Below the pieces are notes generated by a model. The model ran no database searches and was not told the DNA's origin. It saw only the letters and a program-made list of their open reading frames with translations. The translations under genes and the position numbers were made by a program. DNA of 64,000 bases, taken from NCBI RefSeq assembly GCF_010501095.1, contig NZ_QVMP01000023.1, positions 63,993-127,992 of the forward strand. The letters run 5' to 3'. Below, piece after piece: positions 57,516 to 64,000 of this stretch. The stretch's first letter is position 1. Every line of letters begins with the position of its first letter. This stretch comes from Dysgonomonas sp. 520 (GTDB lineage: Bacteria; Bacteroidota; Bacteroidia; Bacteroidales; Dysgonomonadaceae).

Positions 57516-57567
57516 AGGCGTAAAATTTTACGCCCGAATGTCAGGGCGAATGTTTATTCGCCCCTAC
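57516..57567. repeat. Family B double-hairpin repeat, copy 3
   Basis: Two adjacent palindromes, GGCGTAAAATTTTACGCC and GGGCGAATGTTTATTCGCCC, in the same orientation as the copy at 29986. Confidence 0.88.
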
Positions 57568-58024
57568 ACAATATCGAAAACAATCCAACACTTTTCAACT
57601 ACTGATTCACATAAATAAAAGATAACTAACAGAAATATAATACATATTTACACTGTCATTGAGCCGCCTTCGCTCCTCGAACGTTGTTTCTGAGTAAAAT
57701 GAAGGGTTTGGATTGAAAACATCCAGATTTTTCACTTCGTACAAAATGACAAAACCGATATAAATCTTATAATATAATGAGTTAACATCAAAGTCTTCAA
57801 CTCTTCTTTTGACTGTGCTAATACCTTTTGCTCTTTCACATTTACTCTGATTTCTGCTCCATCCCAACAGGGATATTCAATATAAGAAAACACCCGAATA
57901 TATTTTTACGGATTCTGAAACACGTCGAGCTATCAGTCTGACATCTAAACTATAATCAAAAAAGAATTCTTATCTCTGTCTGTAATCCGAAACATCAAAA
58001 ATATAATTTTTGTAAAAGTCTTCA

Positions 58025-58032
58025 TAAATTTG
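58025..58032 (+). promoter_or_regulatory. Candidate -7 element upstream of the 58300 gene
   Basis: TAAATTTG matches TAnnTTTG. TTTG at 58009-58012 is only 12 bases upstream, too close for a -33 box. The distance to the gene (268 bases) is long and spans a repeat. Confidence 0.3.
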
Positions 58033-58104
58033 CCTTTAGGTTAATTGTAAGATAGGATACGACTATTTTTTACCACTTATCATCTTTTTGTTAATAGATA
58101 CAAT

Positions 58105-58210
58105 GAAGTCATCTTGACTTTTAGCTTTGTTCATTTTTGTCATGCTGAGTGAAACAAAGCATCGGAACTCTCAAAACAGAGATCCGTCACTCCGTTCAGA
58201 AACAACGTTC
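58105..58210. repeat. Diverged family A repeat, copy 4
   Basis: Begins GAAGTCATCTTGACTTTT like the family A end and contains GTCATGCTGAGTGAAAC, but the right arm and right terminus are degraded. Confidence 0.65.
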
Positions 58211-58299
58211 GGCGGAGCCAATTAGGGGAAGAAAAGACTTTCGATACCCCCTACATTTTCAATTTCAAAAACAGGTCGAATTTAAACCCAATAAGAAAA

Positions 58300-59706
58300 A
58301 TGAAACGACTAATCTTTTTTACTCTACTGTTCTTCATTACGCAGGAAATGCACGCTCAGGTTACCATTGGCTCCGGCATAGATGCCAGAAAAGGAGCACT
58401 GCTCGACCTGAAAGAAAATGAAAATATGGATAGCAACACCAATAAGGGGATGATGTTGCCCAGAGTCAATTTGACGCTTATAGACGAACTCTATCCTATG
58501 TTCGAGTCAAATGATATGAATTATACGGTTTATGAAAGATCTATTCATACCGGACTCATTGTCTACAATTTAACAAATGATCCTCTAAAAGGCTTATGCC
58601 CCGGACCGTATGTTTGGAATGGCAAAGAATGGGAAAGACTTCTAGATCCATGCGCCTTCTCGTTCGACATCAATTGCACCGGCATATCGGTTTCCGGATC
58701 AATCAATGTACCTATAAACGAAGAAGTGTATATACCATATACCATAAGCAACACACCATACACCATACCTGTAGGTATAGTTGGCGGACCAACCAATGAT
58801 ATTAGAGCCGTAATAACCAGGGAACAAACATTGAATACCGAAACCGGGGAGATTACCGTAACCATCATCGGAAATCCTACGGTATCTTCCAGCTTCAACT
58901 TACCTATTACGATAGGTGGTAGCAGTTGTAATATTTCTATCAACACTACAGATCTTTTAGCCATTGAATGTACGAATATTTTTGCAACAGGATATATTAA
59001 TGCAGATATGAGTGTGTCGACGCCTGTCGTAAAAATACCTTATACACTATCGAGTGGAAGTTACTCTTTGGCTGCCGGAACAATAGGCACGGTAGGAAGT
59101 ATCGTAGCCAATGTTGAGGCTCAAACCCTCAACTCACCATCCGGATTTATTGATGTCAAATTTTCGGGAACCCCAACCAACACAATGAACAAAGTATCGT
59201 TCCCGATCAACATAGGCGGAAGCACATGTTCTATTCATCTTTCTGTTTTAAAACCGCCGGCAGAATGTCCAAACGGATCTGCAGCCAGGGCATTCGTTTT
59301 CAATCAAGATTCTAAATGGTATGTCGTAACCACCGAAGAAAATTATACGGGAGGAAGTTCTGGTTTTGCACGGGTAATAGAGTGTAACAATGAAGATGAA
59401 GCTTTGGCTCATCCCGATGCGTTGCAATATTGTGGCAATCTTCAAACCAACAGGTGTATAAAATTCTATGACAGAGATGGTGTTCATAAAGCAAGCTTAT
59501 ACACATCTTCAAGAAGTAGCGATATTGCTGAAGCTAATATGGGTTGTTGGGGCACACTTATCGCATACGGAGGAAGTAAGATTCGAAATGCTCTCAACAC
59601 TACCCCAATAAAATATCTTGGTGCTGTAAATCTCTCCGGCGGTGTAGGGCAACTTGGCACCATCACCGGTAAAGAAGCAATATTGACGGATAAGCCGTTA
59701 AGGTAA
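58300..59706 (+). CDS. Secreted protein with two tandem beta domains, function unknown
   Basis: 468 residues. Signal peptide (1-20, ending EMHAQ). An N-terminal segment (21-115) has the pattern VTIGSGI..GALLDLK..NKGMMLPRVN..GLIVYN..GPYVWNGKEWE, seen in many Bacteroidetes cell-surface proteins. Two homologous domains of about 93 residues follow (about 122-214 and 222-314), sharing CTxI, IPYT, TLN..G.I.V and INIGGSxCxI. A C-terminal Cys-containing domain (320-468) has no recognisable relatives. No lipobox and no T9SS tail. It is flanked by the repeat-rich region and a strong terminator, and stands alone. A surface or adhesion role is a guess. Confidence 0.8.
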   Translation: MKRLIFFTLLFFITQEMHAQVTIGSGIDARKGALLDLKENENMDSNTNKGMMLPRVNLTLIDELYPMFESNDMNYTVYERSIHTGLIVYNLTNDPLKGLCPGPYVWNGKEWERLLDPCAFSFDINCTGISVSGSINVPINEEVYIPYTISNTPYTIPVGIVGGPTNDIRAVITREQTLNTETGEITVTIIGNPTVSSSFNLPITIGGSSCNISINTTDLLAIECTNIFATGYINADMSVSTPVVKIPYTLSSGSYSLAAGTIGTVGSIVANVEAQTLNSPSGFIDVKFSGTPTNTMNKVSFPINIGGSTCSIHLSVLKPPAECPNGSAARAFVFNQDSKWYVVTTEENYTGGSSGFARVIECNNEDEALAHPDALQYCGNLQTNRCIKFYDRDGVHKASLYTSSRSSDIAEANMGCWGTLIAYGGSKIRNALNTTPIKYLGAVNLSGGVGQLGTITGKEAILTDKPLR

Positions 59707-59723
59707 AGATTGGATATATCGAC

Positions 59724-59777
59724 AAAAAAAAATGAAGAATTTGTACTCACTACTGACAAATTCTTCATTTTTCTTTT
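59724..59777. terminator. Bidirectional intrinsic terminator
   Basis: AATGAAGAATTTGT (59731-59744) pairs perfectly with ACAAATTCTTCATT (59756-59769), flanked by an A-run on the left and a T-run on the right. It serves the plus-strand gene ending at 59706 and the minus-strand HAD gene ending at 59796. Confidence 0.92.
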
Positions 59778-59795
59778 TATACCATTCCGATGATG

Positions 59796-60434
59796 TCACT
59801 CAAACAAATCGGTTATCTTTTCGCCTCCCGTCAGGTGATAGGCATGCAGCCCCACTTTACGGGCATACGTTATATTTGCTTCATTGTCATCAATAAAAAG
59901 GGTTTTGGAGGGATCTACCCACGTTTCCTCAATCACTCTTTTGTATATTTCCGGATCGGGTTTCCTCAAGTGCATCTCGTCCGAATAGAAACATTCAATG
60001 AAAAGATCCTCGAAATTTTCGCCAAATTGCCGCCTGAACATTTCTTTGAATTTTATTCTGTGCGGAAAATTCGTATTACTCAGCAAATAAAGATTATAGT
60101 CGTTTTTCAACTTATCCACCATCAAAATACGTTCCGGGTCGTATGGTTGTAGCAGAGCATTCCATGCATCCCAAATCAATTTGTCTGATACCCTCTTCGC
60201 AGTAGGATATTCCCGATAAAGGGAACTTATGAATTCGTCGGGAGTAATTGTACCGATCTCCAATTCGTAAAGGAAACTTTTGTGTGATGAAATTATATCA
60301 TCCGGTTTCAGGCCGGCAATATCAAGATTGGCAAAGGCTACGATAGTCTTACCAATATTAATGTCCATAATCACGCCTCCAAAATCGAAGATAATATTTC
60401 TTATGTCGCCCGGAAACTTATCAATTAATTTCAT
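59796..60434 (-). CDS. HAD-family phosphatase (YihX-like)
   Basis: About 212 residues. I chose the ATG at 60434; the open frame begins with a TTG at 60443. HAD motifs: IIFDFGGVI with nucleophile Asp17, LLSNTNFP (motif II), HLRKPDPEIY (motif III Lys) and LFIDDNEANI (motif IV). The usual second Asp of DxD is Gly19, as in the YihX/epoxide-hydrolase N-terminal subgroup of HAD-IA. The likely substrate is a sugar phosphate, but this is not determinable here. It is divergent from ddh. Confidence 0.88.
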   Translation of the reverse strand: MKLIDKFPGDIRNIIFDFGGVIMDINIGKTIVAFANLDIAGLKPDDIISSHKSFLYELEIGTITPDEFISSLYREYPTAKRVSDKLIWDAWNALLQPYDPERILMVDKLKNDYNLYLLSNTNFPHRIKFKEMFRRQFGENFEDLFIECFYSDEMHLRKPDPEIYKRVIEETWVDPSKTLFIDDNEANITYARKVGLHAYHLTGGEKITDLFE

Positions 60435-60615
60435 ACCTGACAATAGTTTAGAATTGCGAATATAACTATTAAATCTTCAGAAACTATCATAAAGAATGGA
60501 AAAGTGCCTCTATAATTAATCTTTTTTTATATTTTTGGGTTATTTTCGTAGAAAATAGATAGTAGCGGAAATTTCTTTAAATGTAACACAATAGTTGAAT
60601 TAATAAAAACGTAAT

Positions 60616-61512
60616 ATGAAGAAAATAAGAGCAGCCGTAGTAGGATATGGCAATATAGGGAAATATGTGTTGGAAGCCATAAACACGTCTCCCGATATAG
60701 AGATAGCCGGCATTGTACGCCGTGATGTGTCGAATATCCCTGAAGAGATTAAACAATACGAGGTTGTTGACAATGTAAAAAAACTGAAAGACGTTGATGT
60801 CGCTGTTTTATGTACGCCGACCCGCAGTGTTGAGACGTATGCGAAAGATTGCCTTGCCAACGGGATCAACACTGTTGACAGTTACGACATACACGGTGGC
60901 ATAGTCAACCTCCGTAGCGAATTGATGAAAGTGGCGCAGGCCAATAACACAGTGGCTATTATTTCTGCCGGATGGGATCCGGGAACAGATTCGATGATAC
61001 GTTCTATGTTCGAATTCATGGCTCCTAAAGGGGTTACTTATACCAATTTCGGACCGGGCATGAGCATGGGTCACACCGTAGCGGTGAAGGCGATAAAAGG
61101 AGTCAAAGCAGCCCTTTCCATGACCATCCCGTTAGGCACGAGCATTCATCGCCGTATGGTTTACATTGAGGTGGAAGATGGTTACAAATTTGATGAAGTA
61201 GCGGCAGCAATCAAAGCAGACGATTATTTCGTTCACGACGAAACTCATGTAATGCAGGTTGACAATGTGGATAACCTGAAAGATATGGGACATGGTGTGA
61301 ACATGGTTCGCAAAGGTGTTTCCGGTGAAACTCAAAATCAATTATTCGACTTCAACATGAAAATAAATAATCCGGCTCTCACAGCACAGGTTCTTGTAGC
61401 ATCTGCTCGTGCAACAATGAAGCAAAGACCGGGAGCATACACGATGATAGAAGTGCCGATTATTGACTATATTTACGGAGATAAAGAGGCTCTGATAAAA
61501 AAACTGGTTTAA
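60616..61512 (+). CDS. ddh: meso-Diaminopimelate D-dehydrogenase
   Basis: NADPH-dependent one-step formation of meso-diaminopimelate from tetrahydrodipicolinate and ammonia, for lysine and peptidoglycan. The 298 residues carry the Rossmann loop VVGYGNIG (8-15), [42 protein letters not shown] and [20 protein letters not shown], all hallmarks of this enzyme. Length is normal. TATTTTTG at 60530-60537 is a -7 candidate. It ends in a hairpin terminator before ispE. Confidence 0.96.
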   Translation: MKKIRAAVVGYGNIGKYVLEAINTSPDIEIAGIVRRDVSNIPEEIKQYEVVDNVKKLKDVDVAVLCTPTRSVETYAKDCLANGINTVDSYDIHGGIVNLRSELMKVAQANNTVAIISAGWDPGTDSMIRSMFEFMAPKGVTYTNFGPGMSMGHTVAVKAIKGVKAALSMTIPLGTSIHRRMVYIEVEDGYKFDEVAAAIKADDYFVHDETHVMQVDNVDNLKDMGHGVNMVRKGVSGETQNQLFDFNMKINNPALTAQVLVASARATMKQRPGAYTMIEVPIIDYIYGDKEALIKKLV

Positions 61513-61525
61513 ATAAAAATAAGTT

Positions 61526-61560
61526 GAGGGCAGAGCCATAACTCTGCTCTTGTTTTTTTA
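61526..61560 (+). terminator. Intrinsic terminator of ddh
   Basis: GCAGAG (61530-61535) and CTCTGC (61542-61547) form a stem around a 6-base loop, followed by TCTTGTTTTTTT. Confidence 0.75.
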
Positions 61561-61572
61561 ATCTCAAAATAT

Positions 61573-62391
61573 ATGATCTGCTTCCCTAATGCCAAAATAA
61601 ATCTCGGATTAAATATCGTCTCAAAAAGAGAAGATGGCTATCACAATCTCGAAACCATTTTTTATCCTATCGCCATAAAAGATGCGTTGGAAATTATCCC
61701 CTCAAAAAACGGAAAAGATAGTTTTTCGGAATCGGGAATAAAAGTAGATTCGCTCCCTGAGAACAATCTGGTGATAAAGGCTTTGAATATTTTGCGGGAA
61801 GACTATGAGATTCCTCCTATCGACATTTTTTTGCTAAAAAAAATACCATTCGGCGCAGGTATCGGAGGTGGTTCGGCTGATGCGTCATTCATGCTCAAAC
61901 TATTGAATGATACTTTCAGCCTCAATATTTCAAACGAAGAATTAGCTATATATGCCCGAAAACTAGGAGCAGACTGCCCTTTCTTCATTTATAACAAACC
62001 CTTGTTTGCTTCCGGCATTGGCGAACTATTCGAAAATGTTAATTTAGATTTGAGCAAATACCAATTTGTACTGATTAAACCCAATATACATATCTCAACA
62101 AAAGAAGCCTTCGCCCTCATTAAGCCTCAACAACCTGAGATTTCGCTGAAAGAAATCGCCTCAAAACCTGTTGAGGAATGGAAACACCTGATGTATAATG
62201 ATTTTGAAAAAAGCATCTTCCCTCAATTCTCTGAGATAAAAAAGATTAAGAACAAATTATATGAGGCTGGTGCTATTTATTCCTCTATGTCGGGATCGGG
62301 GTCATCCGTCTTTGGAATTTTTGAGAAAGAAGTCAGCTTAGACAATATTTTTCCGAAAGAATATTATGTTTGGCTAGGCATGGGAATGTAA
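61573..62391 (+). CDS. ispE: 4-Diphosphocytidyl-2-C-methyl-D-erythritol kinase
   Basis: GHMP kinase of the non-mevalonate (MEP) isoprenoid pathway; it phosphorylates CDP-methylerythritol. The 272 residues include NAKINLGL (Lys8), the ATP-binding loop IPFGAGIGGGSADA (91-104), LGADCPFF (Asp133, catalytic) and the C-terminal SMSGSGSSVFGIF. Complete. It is 60 bases after ddh, beyond its terminator, so it may have a separate promoter. Confidence 0.96.
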   Translation: MICFPNAKINLGLNIVSKREDGYHNLETIFYPIAIKDALEIIPSKNGKDSFSESGIKVDSLPENNLVIKALNILREDYEIPPIDIFLLKKIPFGAGIGGGSADASFMLKLLNDTFSLNISNEELAIYARKLGADCPFFIYNKPLFASGIGELFENVNLDLSKYQFVLIKPNIHISTKEAFALIKPQQPEISLKEIASKPVEEWKHLMYNDFEKSIFPQFSEIKKIKNKLYEAGAIYSSMSGSGSSVFGIFEKEVSLDNIFPKEYYVWLGMGM

Positions 62392-62411
62392 CTCACCCAC
62401 ACATCGCATTA

Positions 62412-62633
62412 CTATTTCCCTACTTTAGATTCAAAGTCACGCAAAGCCAAGATGGCTTTGTATAATTTTCTTTTGTAATAATCCATCATCAATATATTAC
62501 CATTGGCTCGCTTTTGCCTATACTTTTCCACGTCATATTCTAGTTTTTTACGTGCTGCCTCCGTAAAGGCCTCTATAAGAGCCTTCATCGATTCGGGTGT
62601 ATTTTTTTCTTCGCCTGTAACTTCTGTCATCAT
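62412..62633 (-). CDS. Small conserved-looking protein of unknown function
   Basis: About 73 residues from the ATG at 62633 (another ATG at 62630; the frame opens with a TTG at 62654). It is highly charged and predicted helical: ESMKALIEAFTEAARKKLEYDVEKYRQKRANGN, then MMDYYKRKLYKAILALRDFESK. No known domain. It converges with ispE (20-base gap) and is preceded by the terminator of the AIM24 gene. Confidence 0.7.
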   Translation of the reverse strand: MMTEVTGEEKNTPESMKALIEAFTEAARKKLEYDVEKYRQKRANGNILMMDYYKRKLYKAILALRDFESKVGK

Positions 62634-62704
62634 CAATGATTTTTCAATAATCAAAGATAAAAATTTTAAATGAAGAATACCTTTACCAAAGCAGATTATA
62701 TAAG

Positions 62705-62745
62705 AAAAACAAAGGTGACCTTTGTCAGAATGGTCACCTTCATCA
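62705..62745 (-). terminator. Intrinsic terminator of the AIM24 gene
   Basis: AAGGTGACC and GGTCACCTT form a 9-bp perfect stem around an 11-base loop; on the minus strand it is followed by TGTTTTTCTT. It lies about 20 bases after the AIM24 stop. Confidence 0.88.
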
Positions 62746-62764
62746 ATCGATATATATCAAAATG

Positions 62765-63457
62765 TTACTTCGCCGTTCCGTAAGATTCCTCATAAGGTTG
62801 GATGAGTACCCATCCCGAACCTTCAAATTTCATTTGGATACTTTCGCCGCTACCTCTTCCCAAAAATGTTTTGAACGACACATCTGTCTTGATTGAATGA
62901 GTCAACGTTCCCGACCATGCCACTGTTGCATTAGGATCTGCAAATACAGGTTTACTCGGTTCTACGCGCAATGTAAGAGGATTTCCGTGTGTTGTAATGG
63001 CAATATGCCCGGTTCCGGATAGTTTCACCTGAAAAAGACCACCGCCTACCATTCCGGCTACCGATTTCATCATTTTTATTTCTGATTTCACATCTTTTTC
63101 GTATGCAAGAACATCGTTTCCGTTAACAAATATCGTTTCATTCTCAAGATATAGAATACGGATTCTTTTCTTCAGGTCGGCTGCATAGATGCGCCCTGTA
63201 CCCGAAGCCTCCATAGCCTTGATACCTTCACTCGAAATTGCTTTTTTCAGCAAATTACCAAGTCCTTGGCTAAGAATACTTTCACGTTTAAATTTGATAT
63301 CACCGTCGTATGCCACCATCGAACCGGCTTTCATCATTACGGTTTGATTTTGTAGATTCAACTCCAACATTTCAGGTTTCTCTAATTCAAAAAAACCGTG
63401 TTTTGAGTCGTCTTGTGCAGTTTCTTTCAAGAATGCATCCAAAGAAAATTTATTCAT
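62765..63457 (-). CDS. AIM24 / TIGR00266 family protein
   Basis: 230 residues. The all-beta AIM24 fold is suggested by the Gly-rich repeated pattern VMMKAGSMVAYDGDIKF, ASGTGRIYAAD, ETIFVNGNDVLAYEKDV, GGGLFQVKLSGTGHIAITTHGNPLTL and a C-terminal GRGSGESIQMKFEGSGWVLIQPYE. There is no signal peptide, so it is cytoplasmic. Bacterial members have no firm function; the name comes from a mitochondrial relative. It has its own terminator and lies 81 bases after the histidine phosphatase gene. Confidence 0.9.
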   Translation of the reverse strand: MNKFSLDAFLKETAQDDSKHGFFELEKPEMLELNLQNQTVMMKAGSMVAYDGDIKFKRESILSQGLGNLLKKAISSEGIKAMEASGTGRIYAADLKKRIRILYLENETIFVNGNDVLAYEKDVKSEIKMMKSVAGMVGGGLFQVKLSGTGHIAITTHGNPLTLRVEPSKPVFADPNATVAWSGTLTHSIKTDVSFKTFLGRGSGESIQMKFEGSGWVLIQPYEESYGTAK

Positions 63458-63538
63458 GATAAAGTTTGTTTTTAATAATTATTGTTATAAAAGATGAACA
63501 AAGGTAGTAATTTCCGATACAAGATGTAAACAAAAAGG

Positions 63539-64000
63539 TCACTTATTTAATTTTTCTTTTCCCCGATTTACATAGCTCAGGTCACCTACCGAAAGCACGT
63601 TAAATTTACCATTTTCATATACCACCTTACACACCGCTGCATTTGGCAAATGCCCTTCAATGAGATTTTCGGCTTCCAAAGCAAACATGAGCACAAGAAT
63701 AGTCATGCCATGCGATACAACAAGTATGTTTCCATCTCCACCGGCTTCTTCCTTTTGGCAAATGTCTAATAATGCTCTGATCGAACGTTCTTTCACCTGC
63801 TCAAAACTTTCAGCCGTTCCCAGCCTGTCCAGTTCAACAATAGCTGCCATTATCTCCCGATATGTAATCTCTTTTCGCAGAAAGGCGTCATACATCTTTT
63901 CTATCGTAACATATTGTAGATAAATGGAAATATCAGTCCACATCCGATGATTGAAGTCCGATTCGTAACTACCGAAACAGGCTTCCCGAAAACCAGCCAT
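63539..64000 (-). CDS. Histidine phosphatase family protein, 5' end outside window
   Basis: The last 153 residues of a phosphoglycerate mutase-like protein. Visible are a helical insert (YLQYVTIEKMYDAFLRKEI), ESFEQVKERSIRALLDI and the second catalytic histidine segment ILVVSHGMTILVLMF. The N-terminal RHG motif, which should lie upstream, is beyond base 64000. A Met codon happens to fall at the very edge, but the protein would be incomplete from there. Confidence 0.85.
   Translation of the reverse strand: MAGFREACFGSYESDFNHRMWTDISIYLQYVTIEKMYDAFLRKEITYREIMAAIVELDRLGTAESFEQVKERSIRALLDICQKEEAGGDGNILVVSHGMTILVLMFALEAENLIEGHLPNAAVCKVVYENGKFNVLSVGDLSYVNRGKEKLNK

Larger units (their letters stand above)
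56969..58299. other. 1.3-kb gene-free repeat-rich region
   Basis: There is no credible gene in 1331 bases. Contents in order: family A copy 3 (57006-57142), family C copy 2 (57182-57311), an unexplained GC-richer stretch (about 57360-57515), family B copy 3 (57516-57567), a short repeat shared with the family C loop (57659-57688), a -7-like TAAATTTG (58025-58032) and a diverged family A copy (58105-58210) before the gene at 58300. Confidence 0.8.

Noticed and set aside
57607-57867. Minus-strand open frame of 86 codons in the repeat hub
   Set aside because: Crosses a repeat segment, has no coding-like composition and no recognisable domain or start signal.
58149-58421. Plus-strand open frame of 90 codons
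   Set aside because: Covers the family A copy 4 and overlaps the signal-peptide start of the 58300 gene in another frame.

Overview
The window is about 64 kb of chromosome from a low-GC member of the Bacteroidota, most likely a Dysgonomonas-type Bacteroidales (genus is inference). The phylum call rests on several things visible in the sequence: a SusC/SusD pair with a hybrid two-component regulator, three proteins ending in type IX secretion (T9SS) sorting domains, the ATP synthase gene order D-C-I-B-E-F-H-A-G, a consensus TTTG-N19-TAnnTTTG promoter before the SRP RNA, meso-diaminopimelate dehydrogenase, and carboxynorspermidine synthase. I see no phage, plasmid, transposase or CRISPR array.

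Layout. 1-4.2 kb: pstSCAB high-affinity phosphate importer (minus strand). 4.2-6.1 kb: an RlpA-like cell-wall protein and carboxynorspermidine synthase. 6.3-13.8 kb: the complete nine-gene F1Fo ATP synthase operon (plus). 13.9-17.8 kb: pepT, a DUF3829-type secreted protein, gcvT and mgsA as a tight minus-strand set. 17.9-18.4 kb: SRP RNA followed directly by tRNA-Thr, then tRNA-Gly on the other strand. 18.5-21.5 kb: a FabK/nitronate monooxygenase-like flavoprotein with an altered Rieske lipoprotein, then a TauE/DUF1634 transporter pair. 21.7-25.9 kb: alpha-glucan phosphorylase, tyrS and tRNA-Gln.

26.3-46.2 kb is the accessory region. It holds a 1211-residue multidomain SGNH esterase-like protein with a T9SS tail and, facing it, a polysaccharide utilisation locus (PUL): HTCS regulator, sialidase-fold enzyme with CBM9-like and T9SS domains, PKD-like surface lipoprotein, SusD, SusC, ELWxxDGT-repeat T9SS protein and a GH2 glycosidase. 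The expected scheme is extracellular cutting by T9SS-delivered enzymes, capture by SusD and the lipoprotein, import through SusC, periplasmic trimming by GH2, and control by the HTCS. The glycan is not identifiable from sequence alone.

46.5-48.9 kb is a small regulatory module: membrane protein, winged-helix regulator and CreD. The same 17-bp inverted repeat ACTTTG-N5-CAAAGT lies before both transcription units and is probably the regulator's operator. 49.2-57 kb: a 1969-residue alpha-2-macroglobulin-like protein lacking the thioester motif, and a COG2509 flavoprotein. 58.3-64 kb: a secreted duplicated-domain protein, a HAD phosphatase, ddh, ispE, a small unknown gene, an AIM24 protein and a truncated histidine phosphatase.

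Noncoding DNA is dominated by at least three families of palindromic, dispersed repeats that sit only between genes: family A (137-139 bp and derivatives), family B (double-hairpin GGGCG elements) and family C (about 107-130 bp, with a stem kept by different bases in each copy). The 1.3-kb gene-free stretch at 56,969-58,299 holds members of all three. The repeats, the CreD-module operator and the altered Rieske lipoprotein are the observations least explained by ordinary annotation.
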